A stretch of 64,000 bases of DNA from NCBI GenBank assembly GCA_038248985.1, contig JBBRWV010000001.1, positions 1-64,000 of the forward strand. Reading direction: 5' to 3'. Position 1 is the first letter of the stretch, and every line of letters starts with the position of its first letter. Origin of the DNA: JBBRWV01 sp038248985. GTDB taxonomy: Bacteria; Planctomycetota; Phycisphaerae; WQYP01. The notes under the pieces were generated by a model, which had not been told where the DNA came from, did no database searches, and was given only the letters and a program-made list of their open reading frames with translations. Made by a program: the position numbers and the translations under genes. Positions 54,846 to 63,394 of the stretch are shown here, piece by piece.

Positions 54846-56135
54846 ATGCGGATGAAAAATAAAGCAATGCTGATTGGGACCGTGCTGGCGGCCGTCTCTT
54901 CAACGGCGTTCGGCGAAGATACGCCCAACGGATCAAAACCTTCCCCGTCTTCTTCGTCGTGGATGGAAATCATCGACTTCAATCAGCTATTGGAGTCGAA
55001 CAACCTGAACCATTGGCTCATCTTGCTGGTGGCAATCGTCCTGGGCATTACTTTGGGAAAAGTCGTTTCCTTTGTTTTGGAGCGACTGACTGTGCGATTG
55101 AACATAACAGGATGGTCAGCATATTCCCATGTGTTCTCCGGAATGATCGGACCGGTGACGCTGGCATCTTTCACTGCGGGGCTGGGATTTGGCCTGGCGC
55201 AGATTTCGATGAGTCCTGCGCTCCGCCAGTTTTGCGGCAGCTTGCTGCTGCTGTTCTCCACCGTCGCAGGATTCTGGTATGCGTTCAATCTTGTGGGCGC
55301 TATTGAGGTCGGTCTGCAGCGATTTGCCAAGCGGACGGAAACGCAGTTGGATGATCAACTCGTGCCGGTGATCCGCAAGGCCCTGCGCATATTCATCGTG
55401 GTGATTGGCTCTCTTTTCATCCTGCAGAATATTTTCGATCGAGACATTGGCGCGTGGCTTGCCGGGCTTGGAATTGCCGGCCTGGCGGTTTCGCTGGCTG
55501 CCCAGGACTCGCTGAAAAACCTGTTCGGCACCTTCACGATCCTGTTCGATCAACCGTTCTCCATCGGCCAGCGCATTAGGTTTGATAAGTTTGATGGTAC
55601 CATTGAAGGGATCGGCTTCCGGTCCACGCGCATTCGCACGCTGGAAGGTCACCAGGTGACGATCCCCAACAGTAATATCGTCAACAGCCCGGTGGAAAAC
55701 GTGGCGCTGCGGCAGTCGCTGCGGCGAATATTCAGCCTCTCCATTACATATGACACGCCCGTAGCGCAGGTCCGCCAGGCTGTGCAAATTGCTCGCGATC
55801 TACTGGCGTCTCCGGAATTTCGCGGACCTGTGCATGATCCCGATACGGCGGCGAATGCCGATCCACCGCGAGTTTATTTCGATGAATTCAGAGCGGATAG
55901 CCTGAATATCAAGGTACATTACTGGTATCGCCCGGTGGATTGGTGGGCGTACATGGATCATGCCGAGCGTTTCAATCTGGCCTTGATGGAAGCGTTTGAA
56001 AAAGCGGGAATTGAGTTTGCCTTCCCCACGCAGACGCTTTTTCTGGCGGGCGACCCCAAGCGGGCGTTGCCCTTGACCACCGCCACGCCGCCGCCTTCGC
56101 ACATCGAGCACGCGTCGCCGGAAACTCCCCTGTAG
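54846..56135 (+). CDS. MscS-family mechanosensitive channel
   Basis: This ~430-aa inner-membrane protein has a signal-like N-terminus (AMLIGTVLAAVSSTAFGED), four helices up to ~230 and the MscS core: DIGAWLAGLGIAGLAVSLAAQDSLKNLFGTFTILFDQPFSIGQRI at ~195-240 (pore helix TM3), then the beta domain GTIEGIGFRSTRIRTLEGHQVTIPNSNIVNSPVEN. The C-terminal alpha/beta domain ends with a 30-residue Thr/Pro-rich tail. It releases ions under hypo-osmotic stress. AGGTG six bases upstream supports ATG 54846; a start at 54756 would add 30 unlikely residues. Confidence 0.92.
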   Translation: MRMKNKAMLIGTVLAAVSSTAFGEDTPNGSKPSPSSSSWMEIIDFNQLLESNNLNHWLILLVAIVLGITLGKVVSFVLERLTVRLNITGWSAYSHVFSGMIGPVTLASFTAGLGFGLAQISMSPALRQFCGSLLLLFSTVAGFWYAFNLVGAIEVGLQRFAKRTETQLDDQLVPVIRKALRIFIVVIGSLFILQNIFDRDIGAWLAGLGIAGLAVSLAAQDSLKNLFGTFTILFDQPFSIGQRIRFDKFDGTIEGIGFRSTRIRTLEGHQVTIPNSNIVNSPVENVALRQSLRRIFSLSITYDTPVAQVRQAVQIARDLLASPEFRGPVHDPDTAANADPPRVYFDEFRADSLNIKVHYWYRPVDWWAYMDHAERFNLALMEAFEKAGIEFAFPTQTLFLAGDPKRALPLTTATPPPSHIEHASPETPL

Positions 56136-56138
56136 CGC

Positions 56139-56945
56139 TCACACCATGTCCTCCCAGGCTCGGGGATCGACGTGGGCATGAAACCGGCCGTTTCGTTCAT
56201 CGACATGAATGCTCACGCCGTACGCGGCAGACAAATTTGCGTCCGTCAGTACCGCGTCAGGCGCGCCACTGGCCACGACGTGCCCACTCAGCGAAAGTAA
56301 CAACACGCTGGCGGTCCTCGGCAGCAGTTCTTCGAGGTGATGGGTCACGATGACGATCGCGGGTGAATCTGCCAATTCCTGCAAGCGCGCCAGCGTGGCC
56401 AACACGGCTTCGCGGCCGGGCAAATCAAGCCCGGCGGTCGGCTCATCCAGCAGCAGTAACTCCGGTTTGCGCACCAGCGCCCGCGCGATCAACGCACGCA
56501 TGCGTTGGCCGGTGGATAGCGTGGCGTGCAACTGGACGGCGCGGTCGGACAATCCGACATGCGCCAGCATCTCTCGGGCATGCGCCCACTGCATCTCGGT
56601 AGGGTGAACGTACCCAATGGTTAGCGTGGAAAAATAACCCGAGACGACCATATCCAGTGCGGTCATGCTTTTGTCGAAGGGGTAGACCGTGTTGGCTTCT
56701 ACGATGCCCACACGTTGGCGAAGCGGTGCAACAGCCGCCTCGCCCAGTGTTGCCCCGAATAGTTGGACCGTGCCGCGCTGGGGCCACAGGTAACCGGTGG
56801 CCAGGCGTAGCAGCGTCGACTTTCCGCATCCGTTGGCCCCCAGAACTGCGGCGATCTGACGCGGTTGCACCGCCCAATCGAGATCGTGCAGAATCTCTTG
56901 CGTGCCGCGCGAAAAATAGACGTTTTGGAAGCGGAGAACCGCCAT
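56139..56945 (-). CDS. ABC transporter ATP-binding protein (ModF-like soluble type)
   Basis: This 268-aa ATPase has Walker A GANGCGKST (~36), signature LSTGQRMRALIARALV (~145), Walker B LLLLDEPTAGLD (~165) and H-loop IVTHHLEELLP. The signature lacks the second Gly of LSGGQ. The spacing and the D-M-V-V-S-G-Y-F segment recall YlmA/ModF-like ATPases. No permease is adjacent, so its partner is unknown. It starts 1 bp after the folD stop and is the last gene of tyrS-folD-ABC. Confidence 0.88.
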   Translation of the reverse strand: MAVLRFQNVYFSRGTQEILHDLDWAVQPRQIAAVLGANGCGKSTLLRLATGYLWPQRGTVQLFGATLGEAAVAPLRQRVGIVEANTVYPFDKSMTALDMVVSGYFSTLTIGYVHPTEMQWAHAREMLAHVGLSDRAVQLHATLSTGQRMRALIARALVRKPELLLLDEPTAGLDLPGREAVLATLARLQELADSPAIVIVTHHLEELLPRTASVLLLSLSGHVVASGAPDAVLTDANLSAAYGVSIHVDERNGRFHAHVDPRAWEDMV

Positions 56946-56946
56946 C

Positions 56947-57849
56947 TCAATGCCCCGAACGAAACGGCTTCTCTAGGCCATGAACAAGTTTGGCGGCACG
57001 TAAAGTATTGCGCAGCAGCATCGCGACCGTCATTGGGCCGACACCGCCGGGCACGGGCGTAATGTGGCTGGCGACTTTGGCGACCTCTTCAAAGTCCACA
57101 TCGCCGACGGTTTTTTCGGTGACCTTGCCAAAGGCATCGGTGATCTTCACGCGGTTGATGCCGACATCAATGATCACGGCACCCGGCTTGATGTGGTTGG
57201 CCCGAAGCAGGCCCGGCTTGCCCACGGCAACGATGACCACATCCGCGTTGCGACATGCCGCGGGCGTGTCCTTGGTGTGGATGTGGCACAGAGTCACCGT
57301 GGCGTTGCGCTCCGTCAGCAGCAGGGCCAGCGGACGGCCAACGATGCGCGAGGCCCCTACGACGGTCACATCCGCGCCCGTTAAATCGAACCCTGTCGAA
57401 TCGATCAACTCCACCACCGCCAATGCCGTACACGGTGCGATGATGGTATGCCCATACACAACGTGCCCGATATTGGCCGGGTTCACGCCTTCGACATCCT
57501 TGAGAATGTCAATCTGGTATTGGGCCTGCTGGAGGTCCAAACCGGCGGGTAATGGCGAATGCAAAAAAATGCCCGTGACGGATATGTCGGCGTTCAAGGA
57601 ATGAATGGTGGACCAGAGGTGCTGTTCCGTCGTATGTGCGGGAAGCGTCCGCAACTCATATTGGATTCCAACCGCCGCACAGGTTTTGGTTTGATTCTCC
57701 GCATACACCTTCGCCGCAGGATTATCGCCCACGAGGATGGCCACGAGGCGCACGCGCTTTCCCGTGGATTTCAGCGCGGCAACTTCCCCGGCAACTTTTT
57801 CACGCGTTTTGGCAGCCAGTGCTTTTCCATCAATCAGTTGGGCGGGCAT
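56947..57849 (-). CDS. folD: FolD, methylenetetrahydrofolate dehydrogenase/cyclohydrolase
   Basis: This 300-aa bifunctional enzyme supplies 10-formyl-THF. Clear signatures: VAILVGDNPAAKVYAENQTKTCAAVGI (~38), YQIDILKDVEGVNPANIGHVV (~115), VTVVGASRIVGRPLALLLTERNATVTLCHI (~160) and DVGINRV, ITPVPGGVGPMTVAMLLRNTL (~265-285). AGGA six bases before ATG. It lies between tyrS and the ABC ATPase on the minus strand and ends next to the ABC start. Confidence 0.96.
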   Translation of the reverse strand: MPAQLIDGKALAAKTREKVAGEVAALKSTGKRVRLVAILVGDNPAAKVYAENQTKTCAAVGIQYELRTLPAHTTEQHLWSTIHSLNADISVTGIFLHSPLPAGLDLQQAQYQIDILKDVEGVNPANIGHVVYGHTIIAPCTALAVVELIDSTGFDLTGADVTVVGASRIVGRPLALLLTERNATVTLCHIHTKDTPAACRNADVVIVAVGKPGLLRANHIKPGAVIIDVGINRVKITDAFGKVTEKTVGDVDFEEVAKVASHITPVPGGVGPMTVAMLLRNTLRAAKLVHGLEKPFRSGH

Positions 57850-57881
57850 ACGAAATTCCTATGTGTTGTAAAACTACACAA

Positions 57882-59117
57882 TCAGGCCGTTTGAATCTCG
57901 ATTTTGCACACGCGCCGTTTGCCCACTTGAAGGATCTCGCCGCCGCGTATGTCGACGGTCGTCTTGGGGTCGGTGATTTTATTACCCGCAAACGTGACGC
58001 CGCCACCTTCCACCAGTTGCCGCGCCTGGCTCGTGCTGGGTGCGAAACCGACTTCCTTGATCAAGGTGAGCAGACCAATCTTTCCCTCCTTGAGCAAGTC
58101 CGGCTTGAGGGTCTTTATTTCGGTATCGGCCAATACCTGCCCTTCGGCAAAACGCCTCCGAAAATCGTCGGCCGCTTTTTCCGCATCGGCGGGAGAATGG
58201 TACTGCTCCACAATCGTTCGCCCGAGAATTTCCTTGGCGACACGCGGATGCGTTTGCACGGGATCGATGAGCGAACGAATGCGATCCTCAGGAAGCGGCG
58301 TCGTCATCGTGAACCAGTTGGGCATCAGCGTGTCAGGAATCGACATGGTCTTACCGAACTGTTCGGACGGGCTGTCGGTGACGCCCACGTAATTCCCCAG
58401 CGATTTCGACATCTTTTGCACGCCGTCGGTCCCCACGAGTATGGGCATGACGATGGCGATCTGCGGCGGCTGCCCTTCGGATTCCTGCAGGTCGCGCCCG
58501 ACCAGATTATTGAATGTTTGATCGGTCCCGCCGAGCTCCACATCGGCCTTGATCATGACGCTGTCCCAGCCTTGCATTAGCGGGTACATGAACTCGTGAA
58601 TGTAGATGGCCTCGCCGGCCTTGTGTCGCTCCTGAAACGTGTCACGCTCCAGCATTCGCGCGACGGTCATTTTCTGCAACAATTTCAACGCGTCAGTGAA
58701 GGACATGGCGTGCAGCCATTCCGAGTTGTAGCGGATTTCGAGCTTTTTCGGATTCAAATCGAGAATCTTCCCCGCCTGCGAAAAATAGGTTTCGGCATTC
58801 GTTTTGACCTGCTCCGCCGAGAGCACCGGCCGCGTGAGTCTCTTGCCCGTAGGGTCGCCGATCATCGCGGTGGCATCACCAATGATGAGGACCGCTTTAT
58901 GGCCCAGATCTTGAAACTGACGCATCTTTTTCAATACGACCGCGTGTCCCAGGTGCAGATCCGGCGCGGTTGGATCCATCCCCAGCTTGATCCGCAATTG
59001 GCGTCCCGTCTTCGCGGCATGTTCCAGACGCTGCTTGAGTTCGGCGGCAGAATAAACATGATCCGTGCCGTGCATGAGCAGTTCCAATTGTTGATCGATC
59101 GTCAGCGTGGTCGGCAT
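57882..59117 (-). CDS. tyrS: Tyrosyl-tRNA synthetase (TyrS)
   Basis: The 411-aa enzyme charges tRNA-Tyr. The HIGH-like motif is LHLGHAVVLKK within RIKLGMDPTAPDLHLGHA at ~42-60; GGTDQTFNNLVGRDLQ at ~190 and the KMSKS loop KMSKSLGNYVG at ~235 are clear. A C-terminal S4 domain (ARQLVEGGGVTFAGNKITDP) follows. The S4-ending form with the longer spacer is the TyrZ-like bacterial class. First gene of tyrS-folD-ABC. No T-box leader is evident upstream; the gap to the divergent ThuA gene is 138 bp. Confidence 0.95.
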   Translation of the reverse strand: MPTTLTIDQQLELLMHGTDHVYSAAELKQRLEHAAKTGRQLRIKLGMDPTAPDLHLGHAVVLKKMRQFQDLGHKAVLIIGDATAMIGDPTGKRLTRPVLSAEQVKTNAETYFSQAGKILDLNPKKLEIRYNSEWLHAMSFTDALKLLQKMTVARMLERDTFQERHKAGEAIYIHEFMYPLMQGWDSVMIKADVELGGTDQTFNNLVGRDLQESEGQPPQIAIVMPILVGTDGVQKMSKSLGNYVGVTDSPSEQFGKTMSIPDTLMPNWFTMTTPLPEDRIRSLIDPVQTHPRVAKEILGRTIVEQYHSPADAEKAADDFRRRFAEGQVLADTEIKTLKPDLLKEGKIGLLTLIKEVGFAPSTSQARQLVEGGGVTFAGNKITDPKTTVDIRGGEILQVGKRRVCKIEIQTA

Positions 59118-59255
59118 TCCGCGATTCCTGTTCCTGAGAAATGGGAGAAAACCTCTATTGTAGGTGGGCGGCGCGCAGGGTCAAACGGCCGCCGCGTGTG
59201 GCGACACACAGGCCGGTCGTTGTATACTCTGGCGGCACATTTTTAGGAGTTGGCA

Positions 59256-60029
59256 ATGGCACTGCGGGTGACGGTCTGGCACGAGTACCTTCATGAAAAA
59301 TTGATTGATTCGGTAGGCAAAATTTACCCCCAGGGAATGCACGCGGTAATGGCGGATGCCATTCGGCAGCACCTCGGCGCATCGGCGGTCGTGCGCACGG
59401 CCACGCTGGAAGAACCCGAGCACGGGCTGACCGACGAAGTATTGAACAATACGGATGTGCTGACATGGTGGGGTCACAAGGCGCATGGGGATGTGCAGGA
59501 TGCGATCGTGGAGAAAGTGTACAAACGCGTTCTGCAAGGCATGGGCCTGGTGGTTCTGCACTCGGCCCATTATTCCAAAATCTTCCGCAAGTTGATGGGA
59601 ACAGGCTGCGGACTGCGATGGCGCGAAGCTGGAGAGTTAGAGCGTCTCTGGGTGGTGAATCCCGCCCATGAGATCGTCGATGGCGTACCAGCCCATTGGG
59701 AGATTCCGCATGAAGAAATGTACGGCGAGCAGTTTGATATTCCCACGCCCGATGAGCTCGTCATGGTGAGCTGGTTTGAAGGCGGCAACGTGTTTCGCTC
59801 CTGCTGCACCTGGACGCGGGGCAAAGGGAGAGTAGTCTATTTCCGCCCCGGGCATGAGATGTTTCCCACCTACTTCCAGCCGGAAGTCCGGCGCGTGCTT
59901 GCCAACTCGGTCCAATGGGCCGGCCCACGCAACAGCCATCGCTACGAAGGCGGAGCGCCCAATGAAGTGGTGCCGCTCAGTCCCATCGCCGCCACACATG
60001 TGGTCGAAGCGGCCCTCCATCGGAAGTGA
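59256..60029 (+). CDS. ThuA-like domain protein
   Basis: The ~257-aa product is of the ThuA class (trehalose-utilization-like, class I glutamine-amidotransferase fold): [14 protein letters not shown] start, [28 protein letters not shown] at ~55-85, [19 protein letters not shown] at ~95-113, and [33 protein letters not shown] near the end. It is soluble with no signal peptide. The reaction is unknown; relatives occur with sugar-oxidation genes. A perfect AGGAG seven bases before ATG and TATACT at 59223 suggest its own promoter. Confidence 0.85.
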   Translation: MALRVTVWHEYLHEKLIDSVGKIYPQGMHAVMADAIRQHLGASAVVRTATLEEPEHGLTDEVLNNTDVLTWWGHKAHGDVQDAIVEKVYKRVLQGMGLVVLHSAHYSKIFRKLMGTGCGLRWREAGELERLWVVNPAHEIVDGVPAHWEIPHEEMYGEQFDIPTPDELVMVSWFEGGNVFRSCCTWTRGKGRVVYFRPGHEMFPTYFQPEVRRVLANSVQWAGPRNSHRYEGGAPNEVVPLSPIAATHVVEAALHRK

Positions 60030-60083
60030 TGTATCTGGGATGCTTTCCTTGCCCCGGACGCTTGAATTGTTACACTCGGCTTT

Positions 60084-60860
60084 ATGACGCAAAGTGATTC
60101 CTTGAAAAGTGTTTGCCCTATGGCTACGGTTGACGGAGTTCCGGCGGAGCGCATGCCGCGGCATATTGCCATCATCATGGATGGCAACGGTCGCTGGGCA
60201 CGCCAGCGCGGGCTTCCCCGTTTCGCCGGACATCGGGCCGGGGCGCGGGTCGTCACGCAGGTGACGGAGCTTTGCTCCAACCTCGGCATCGGCCAACTGA
60301 CGCTCTATTCCTTCTCGACGGAAAACTGGTCGCGGCCCGCCGAGGAAGTGGCGATGTTGATGGATCTTTATGTCGAATATATGCGCGATCAGCGGCGGCT
60401 GATGATGGACAACAACATCCGCTTCGCCCAGATCGGCCGCCGCGAAGGCCTGCCCTCCCAGGTCATCGAGGAAATGGATATTTCGCGCGATACGACCCGC
60501 AACAATACCGGTATGACGCTCTGCTTGGCGGTGAATTACGGCTCGCGCAGCGAAATCACCGATGCGGTCAAGCAACTTGCTCAGGACGTTCAAGCCGGCA
60601 AAATCGCCCCCGACGCCATTACCGAACAAGACATTTCGCTTCGCCTGTTTACCGCCGGCATGCCGGATCCCGACCTGCTCATTCGCACCGCAGGTGAAAT
60701 GCGTATCAGTAATTATCTGCTCTGGCAGATCAGCTACACGGAGTTTTACGTCACCCCTGCCTACTGGCCCGACTTCACGGAGGACGAGTTGCACAAGGCC
60801 ATTCGCGACTTCGCCGGCCGCAACCGGCGTTTCGGCGGCCTGGACGACTCCAATCGATAG
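60084..60860 (+). CDS. uppS: Isoprenyl transferase (undecaprenyl pyrophosphate synthase)
   Basis: This 258-aa enzyme makes the cis-polyprenyl carrier for cell-wall glycans. Diagnostic segments: HIAIIMDGNGRWARQRGLPRFAGHRAGA (~27-55, with the catalytic Asp), LTLYSFSTENWSRP (~80), LAVNYGSRSEIT (~155), and LIRTAGEMRISNYLLWQISYTEFYVTP (~200-226). The E-R-R-F pattern at the end is replaced by NRRFGGL. ATG 60084 has no clear ribosome-binding site; ATG 60120 (MATVDG) is possible. Confidence 0.95.
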   Translation: MTQSDSLKSVCPMATVDGVPAERMPRHIAIIMDGNGRWARQRGLPRFAGHRAGARVVTQVTELCSNLGIGQLTLYSFSTENWSRPAEEVAMLMDLYVEYMRDQRRLMMDNNIRFAQIGRREGLPSQVIEEMDISRDTTRNNTGMTLCLAVNYGSRSEITDAVKQLAQDVQAGKIAPDAITEQDISLRLFTAGMPDPDLLIRTAGEMRISNYLLWQISYTEFYVTPAYWPDFTEDELHKAIRDFAGRNRRFGGLDDSNR

Positions 60861-60957
60861 CCCGGAATCCATCCGCCGTACTCCCCGCAAAAAAAGTTGC
60901 CGGGTGGGTGTAGCCCGAATAGGGCTCTGGTACACTTCGGCCATGAGGAAACGAAAC

Positions 60958-61905
60958 ATGAGTCGGCAGTGGATTGGGTTATGCTTGGTGCTGTGCGCCG
61001 CCGTGGTGGGGGGGTGCAGTGATGAACCCGCTCCCGCCCCGCGCGCAACCTCCTCGCCGCCACTCGTATCGCATGTCGTGATTATTTCCATCGATGGCTG
61101 CCGGCCCGACATTATGCTGCGTGCTAACACGCCGAACATCCGCGAACTGATGAACCGCGGAAGTTATTCCATGTGGGCACGCACGACCGAAGTCTCCATC
61201 ACGCTTCCATCGCACACCACCATGGCCACCGGCGTGCGCCCCGAGAAGCACGGCGTGACCTGGAACGGGGATTTGGCGCCGGAGAATCAAACCTACCCCG
61301 CCGTTCCAACCATTTTTGAAGTCGGAAAAAAAAGCGGTATGAGTACCGCCATGGTGGCCGGAAAAAGCAAATTCGTTACGCTTGCCCGGCCCGGAAGCAT
61401 CGATTTCATCGCCGTCTCCGGCAATGGCGTGGACGTGGATATCCCCGGCTCGGCGATCCTGATCCTGTTGCGGTACCAACCCAATATCGTGTTGGTACAC
61501 ATGCCCTGGCCCGACAGTGTCGGCCACCAGTACGGCTGGGGAACGCCCGAACAGGTGAACGCCATCGAGTTTTCTGATCAATGCGTCGGCAAGGTCATGC
61601 AGGGCATCCGCGATGCGGGCATGGAAGACAAAACGCTGGTCCTCCTCACCGCCGATCATGGAGGTGCCGGACTTAGCCATGGTGCCAACGATCCACGCTC
61701 GCGCCACATCCCCTGGATCGCCGTCGGCCCCGGCGTCAGGGCCAATTACGACCTGACGCGCTTTCAGGACCTGACGATCAACACCGAAGACACGTTCTCC
61801 ACCGCCTGCTATTTTCTCGGCCTTCCCCTGCCTGGCTACCTTGACGGCAAACCGATTTATCAAATCATCGAAGAGGCTGAACTCGTCGCCCCGGTCGCCA
61901 ATTAA
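60958..61905 (+). CDS. Alkaline phosphatase-type phosphodiesterase lipoprotein
   Basis: This ~315-aa protein has a lipoprotein signal (LCLVLCAAVVGGC, Cys at ~19), then an alkaline-phosphatase-superfamily/type I phosphodiesterase domain: VIISIDGCRPDIM (metal Asp), SITLPSHTTMATGVRPEKHGV with the catalytic Thr, VHMPWPDSVGHQYGWG and LLTADHGGAGLSHG (metal ligands). It probably hydrolyses phosphodiester or nucleotide-pyrophosphate substrates in the periplasm. ATG 60958 has GAGGAAA eight bases before it; ATG 60943 is five codons longer. A G7 run (61008-61014) precedes the lipobox. A terminator follows. Confidence 0.85.
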   Translation: MSRQWIGLCLVLCAAVVGGCSDEPAPAPRATSSPPLVSHVVIISIDGCRPDIMLRANTPNIRELMNRGSYSMWARTTEVSITLPSHTTMATGVRPEKHGVTWNGDLAPENQTYPAVPTIFEVGKKSGMSTAMVAGKSKFVTLARPGSIDFIAVSGNGVDVDIPGSAILILLRYQPNIVLVHMPWPDSVGHQYGWGTPEQVNAIEFSDQCVGKVMQGIRDAGMEDKTLVLLTADHGGAGLSHGANDPRSRHIPWIAVGPGVRANYDLTRFQDLTINTEDTFSTACYFLGLPLPGYLDGKPIYQIIEEAELVAPVAN

Positions 61906-61939
61906 GCCCTGCCCAAATAAATCCTGCCCAGAATGTAAA

Positions 61940-61980
61940 AAATCCCCGAAAATGGAGACACCATTTCCGGGGATTTATTT
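61940..61980. terminator. Terminator between convergent genes
   Basis: AAATCCCCGAAAATGG (61940-61955) pairs with CCATTTCCGGGGATTT (61961-61976) around AGACA with one mismatch; Ts follow on one strand and As precede on the other. It separates the phosphodiesterase gene from the convergent SGNH gene. Confidence 0.88.
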
Positions 61981-62013
61981 TCCTATGGACAACCCGACGC
62001 GCGGTCAGATTGC

Positions 62014-63297
62014 TCAATCTGCGGGCGTGACGGTGGCCTTGCCGCCCGCAACGCAAATGCTTTCGATCCGCAATTCCTGATGCTGCCCTTCCACAAACAC
62101 CGGTTCAATCTCCACGGTGTGTTCCTTCGTGGCGTCCAGACCGATCGCGATCTCCTGCGTGTGGTGACGGGAGCCGCCGAAGTTCCGCGCGGAAGCATCA
62201 AAGATATCCGTCGTTTTGCCCTTCACCATGCGGGTGACTGCTACGCCATCAATGTAGACCCGGTACGTGCCTGAGTCAAGTGTTTCTTCGCCGAAGAGCA
62301 TCAAGACACTTCCGTTGAACTTGGCCTTGATGCGCGCCGCCGTTACGGGCGTGGAAGTTTCTTTGCCGTCTGCACCCTTGACGTTGACGTAATTCTTGGC
62401 GACTACCACATCGTCCAGCCAGCGCGACATCACGGCATCATGAAACGCCGCACCTAGGCTCGGCTTACCGATGGACCATCCGCCCGGCAGTTTGCCCTTC
62501 TCATACAGCGAGGAAATCCGCACCCGCGATGCATGCGTGTAGGTATCCGCATTGAGCATTTTTTCCGGGGCTGCCGGCACCATCTTCTGCGCGACGCCTT
62601 CCTCAAAGCCATTCCATGCGGCCTCGGCAAAAAGCTTGTAGCCTTCATCGCCGGGATGCACCGGATCCGTGTCCCACAATTCGTCAGCCTTGACCTTTCC
62701 TTCCTTGATGCGTTGCTGCACCAGCGTGACCGCATCACCCACCGGCGTGCCGTAGGCCTTGCCAATGGCCAGGTTAATCGCATGCCGCGGCATCCCCTTC
62801 GTGTCCGTCGCCGAAGCATTCCACTTGAACGGGAAAAGCACCTGCACGACGGGGACTTTCGCTTCCGCCACCAGCCGCCGGATGATCGCCTCGTAGGAAG
62901 CGGAGTGATCCGCATTGTTGGAGGTGATGTCATCGTTGGCGGTGAAATCCACAAAAACCAAGTCAGGCTTGCGCCGCAGCACATCCCGATCGAGGCGGAA
63001 AACGCCGAGCTGCGAGCCTGGGCCGCCGATCGCCGCATCGTAGAACTTGAAGCTGGATTTGGGGTATTTGTCCTGCAGGCGATCCGCCATCACGGCACGA
63101 TACGATGTCGTGCTGGGATCGGTCGCATTGGCACCCCAGGTCAGCGAAGCACCAAAAAATACCACCGTGAGGCGCTCGCCCTTCTGCGCCCGCGCATCGA
63201 AGTTGGCGAAGCTGGTGTCCGCGCCGGCTTTACTGATACAGGTGAGGAGCATGAGCATGAACATCCATGTGAGAGTAGTGTGGGAGCGTGTCTTCAT
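62014..63297 (-). CDS. Exported SGNH/GDSL-type hydrolase
   Basis: The ~427-aa product has a signal peptide (TWMFMLMLLTCISKAGA, cut near residue 25) and an SGNH esterase domain: GASLTWGAN block I with nucleophile Ser, AIGGPGSQ block II Gly, VDFTANDD block III Asn, and DTDPVHPGDEGY block V with catalytic Asp and His. A C-terminal beta-rich domain of ~200 residues (LMLFGEETLDSGTYRVYIDG, GSRHHTQEIAIGLD) may bind carbohydrate. It is likely an acetyl-esterase acting on polysaccharide. It is followed downstream by nothing convergent except the terminator, and preceded by a CBM9-like protein. Confidence 0.85.
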   Translation of the reverse strand: MKTRSHTTLTWMFMLMLLTCISKAGADTSFANFDARAQKGERLTVVFFGASLTWGANATDPSTTSYRAVMADRLQDKYPKSSFKFYDAAIGGPGSQLGVFRLDRDVLRRKPDLVFVDFTANDDITSNNADHSASYEAIIRRLVAEAKVPVVQVLFPFKWNASATDTKGMPRHAINLAIGKAYGTPVGDAVTLVQQRIKEGKVKADELWDTDPVHPGDEGYKLFAEAAWNGFEEGVAQKMVPAAPEKMLNADTYTHASRVRISSLYEKGKLPGGWSIGKPSLGAAFHDAVMSRWLDDVVVAKNYVNVKGADGKETSTPVTAARIKAKFNGSVLMLFGEETLDSGTYRVYIDGVAVTRMVKGKTTDIFDASARNFGGSRHHTQEIAIGLDATKEHTVEIEPVFVEGQHQELRIESICVAGGKATVTPAD

Positions 63298-63394
63298 AGT
63301 ATGAGTTTCCTTCCTTTGCCTCAATTCTGACGCCGCCACGTATACGACGCGGCGTTCCAGAAAAATTTCCAATCATCGATAAAACAATCCTATA

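Noticed and set aside
59637..61139. 500-codon frame on the minus strand
   Set aside because: Antisense across ThuA, uppS and the phosphodiesterase gene, all of which are well supported.
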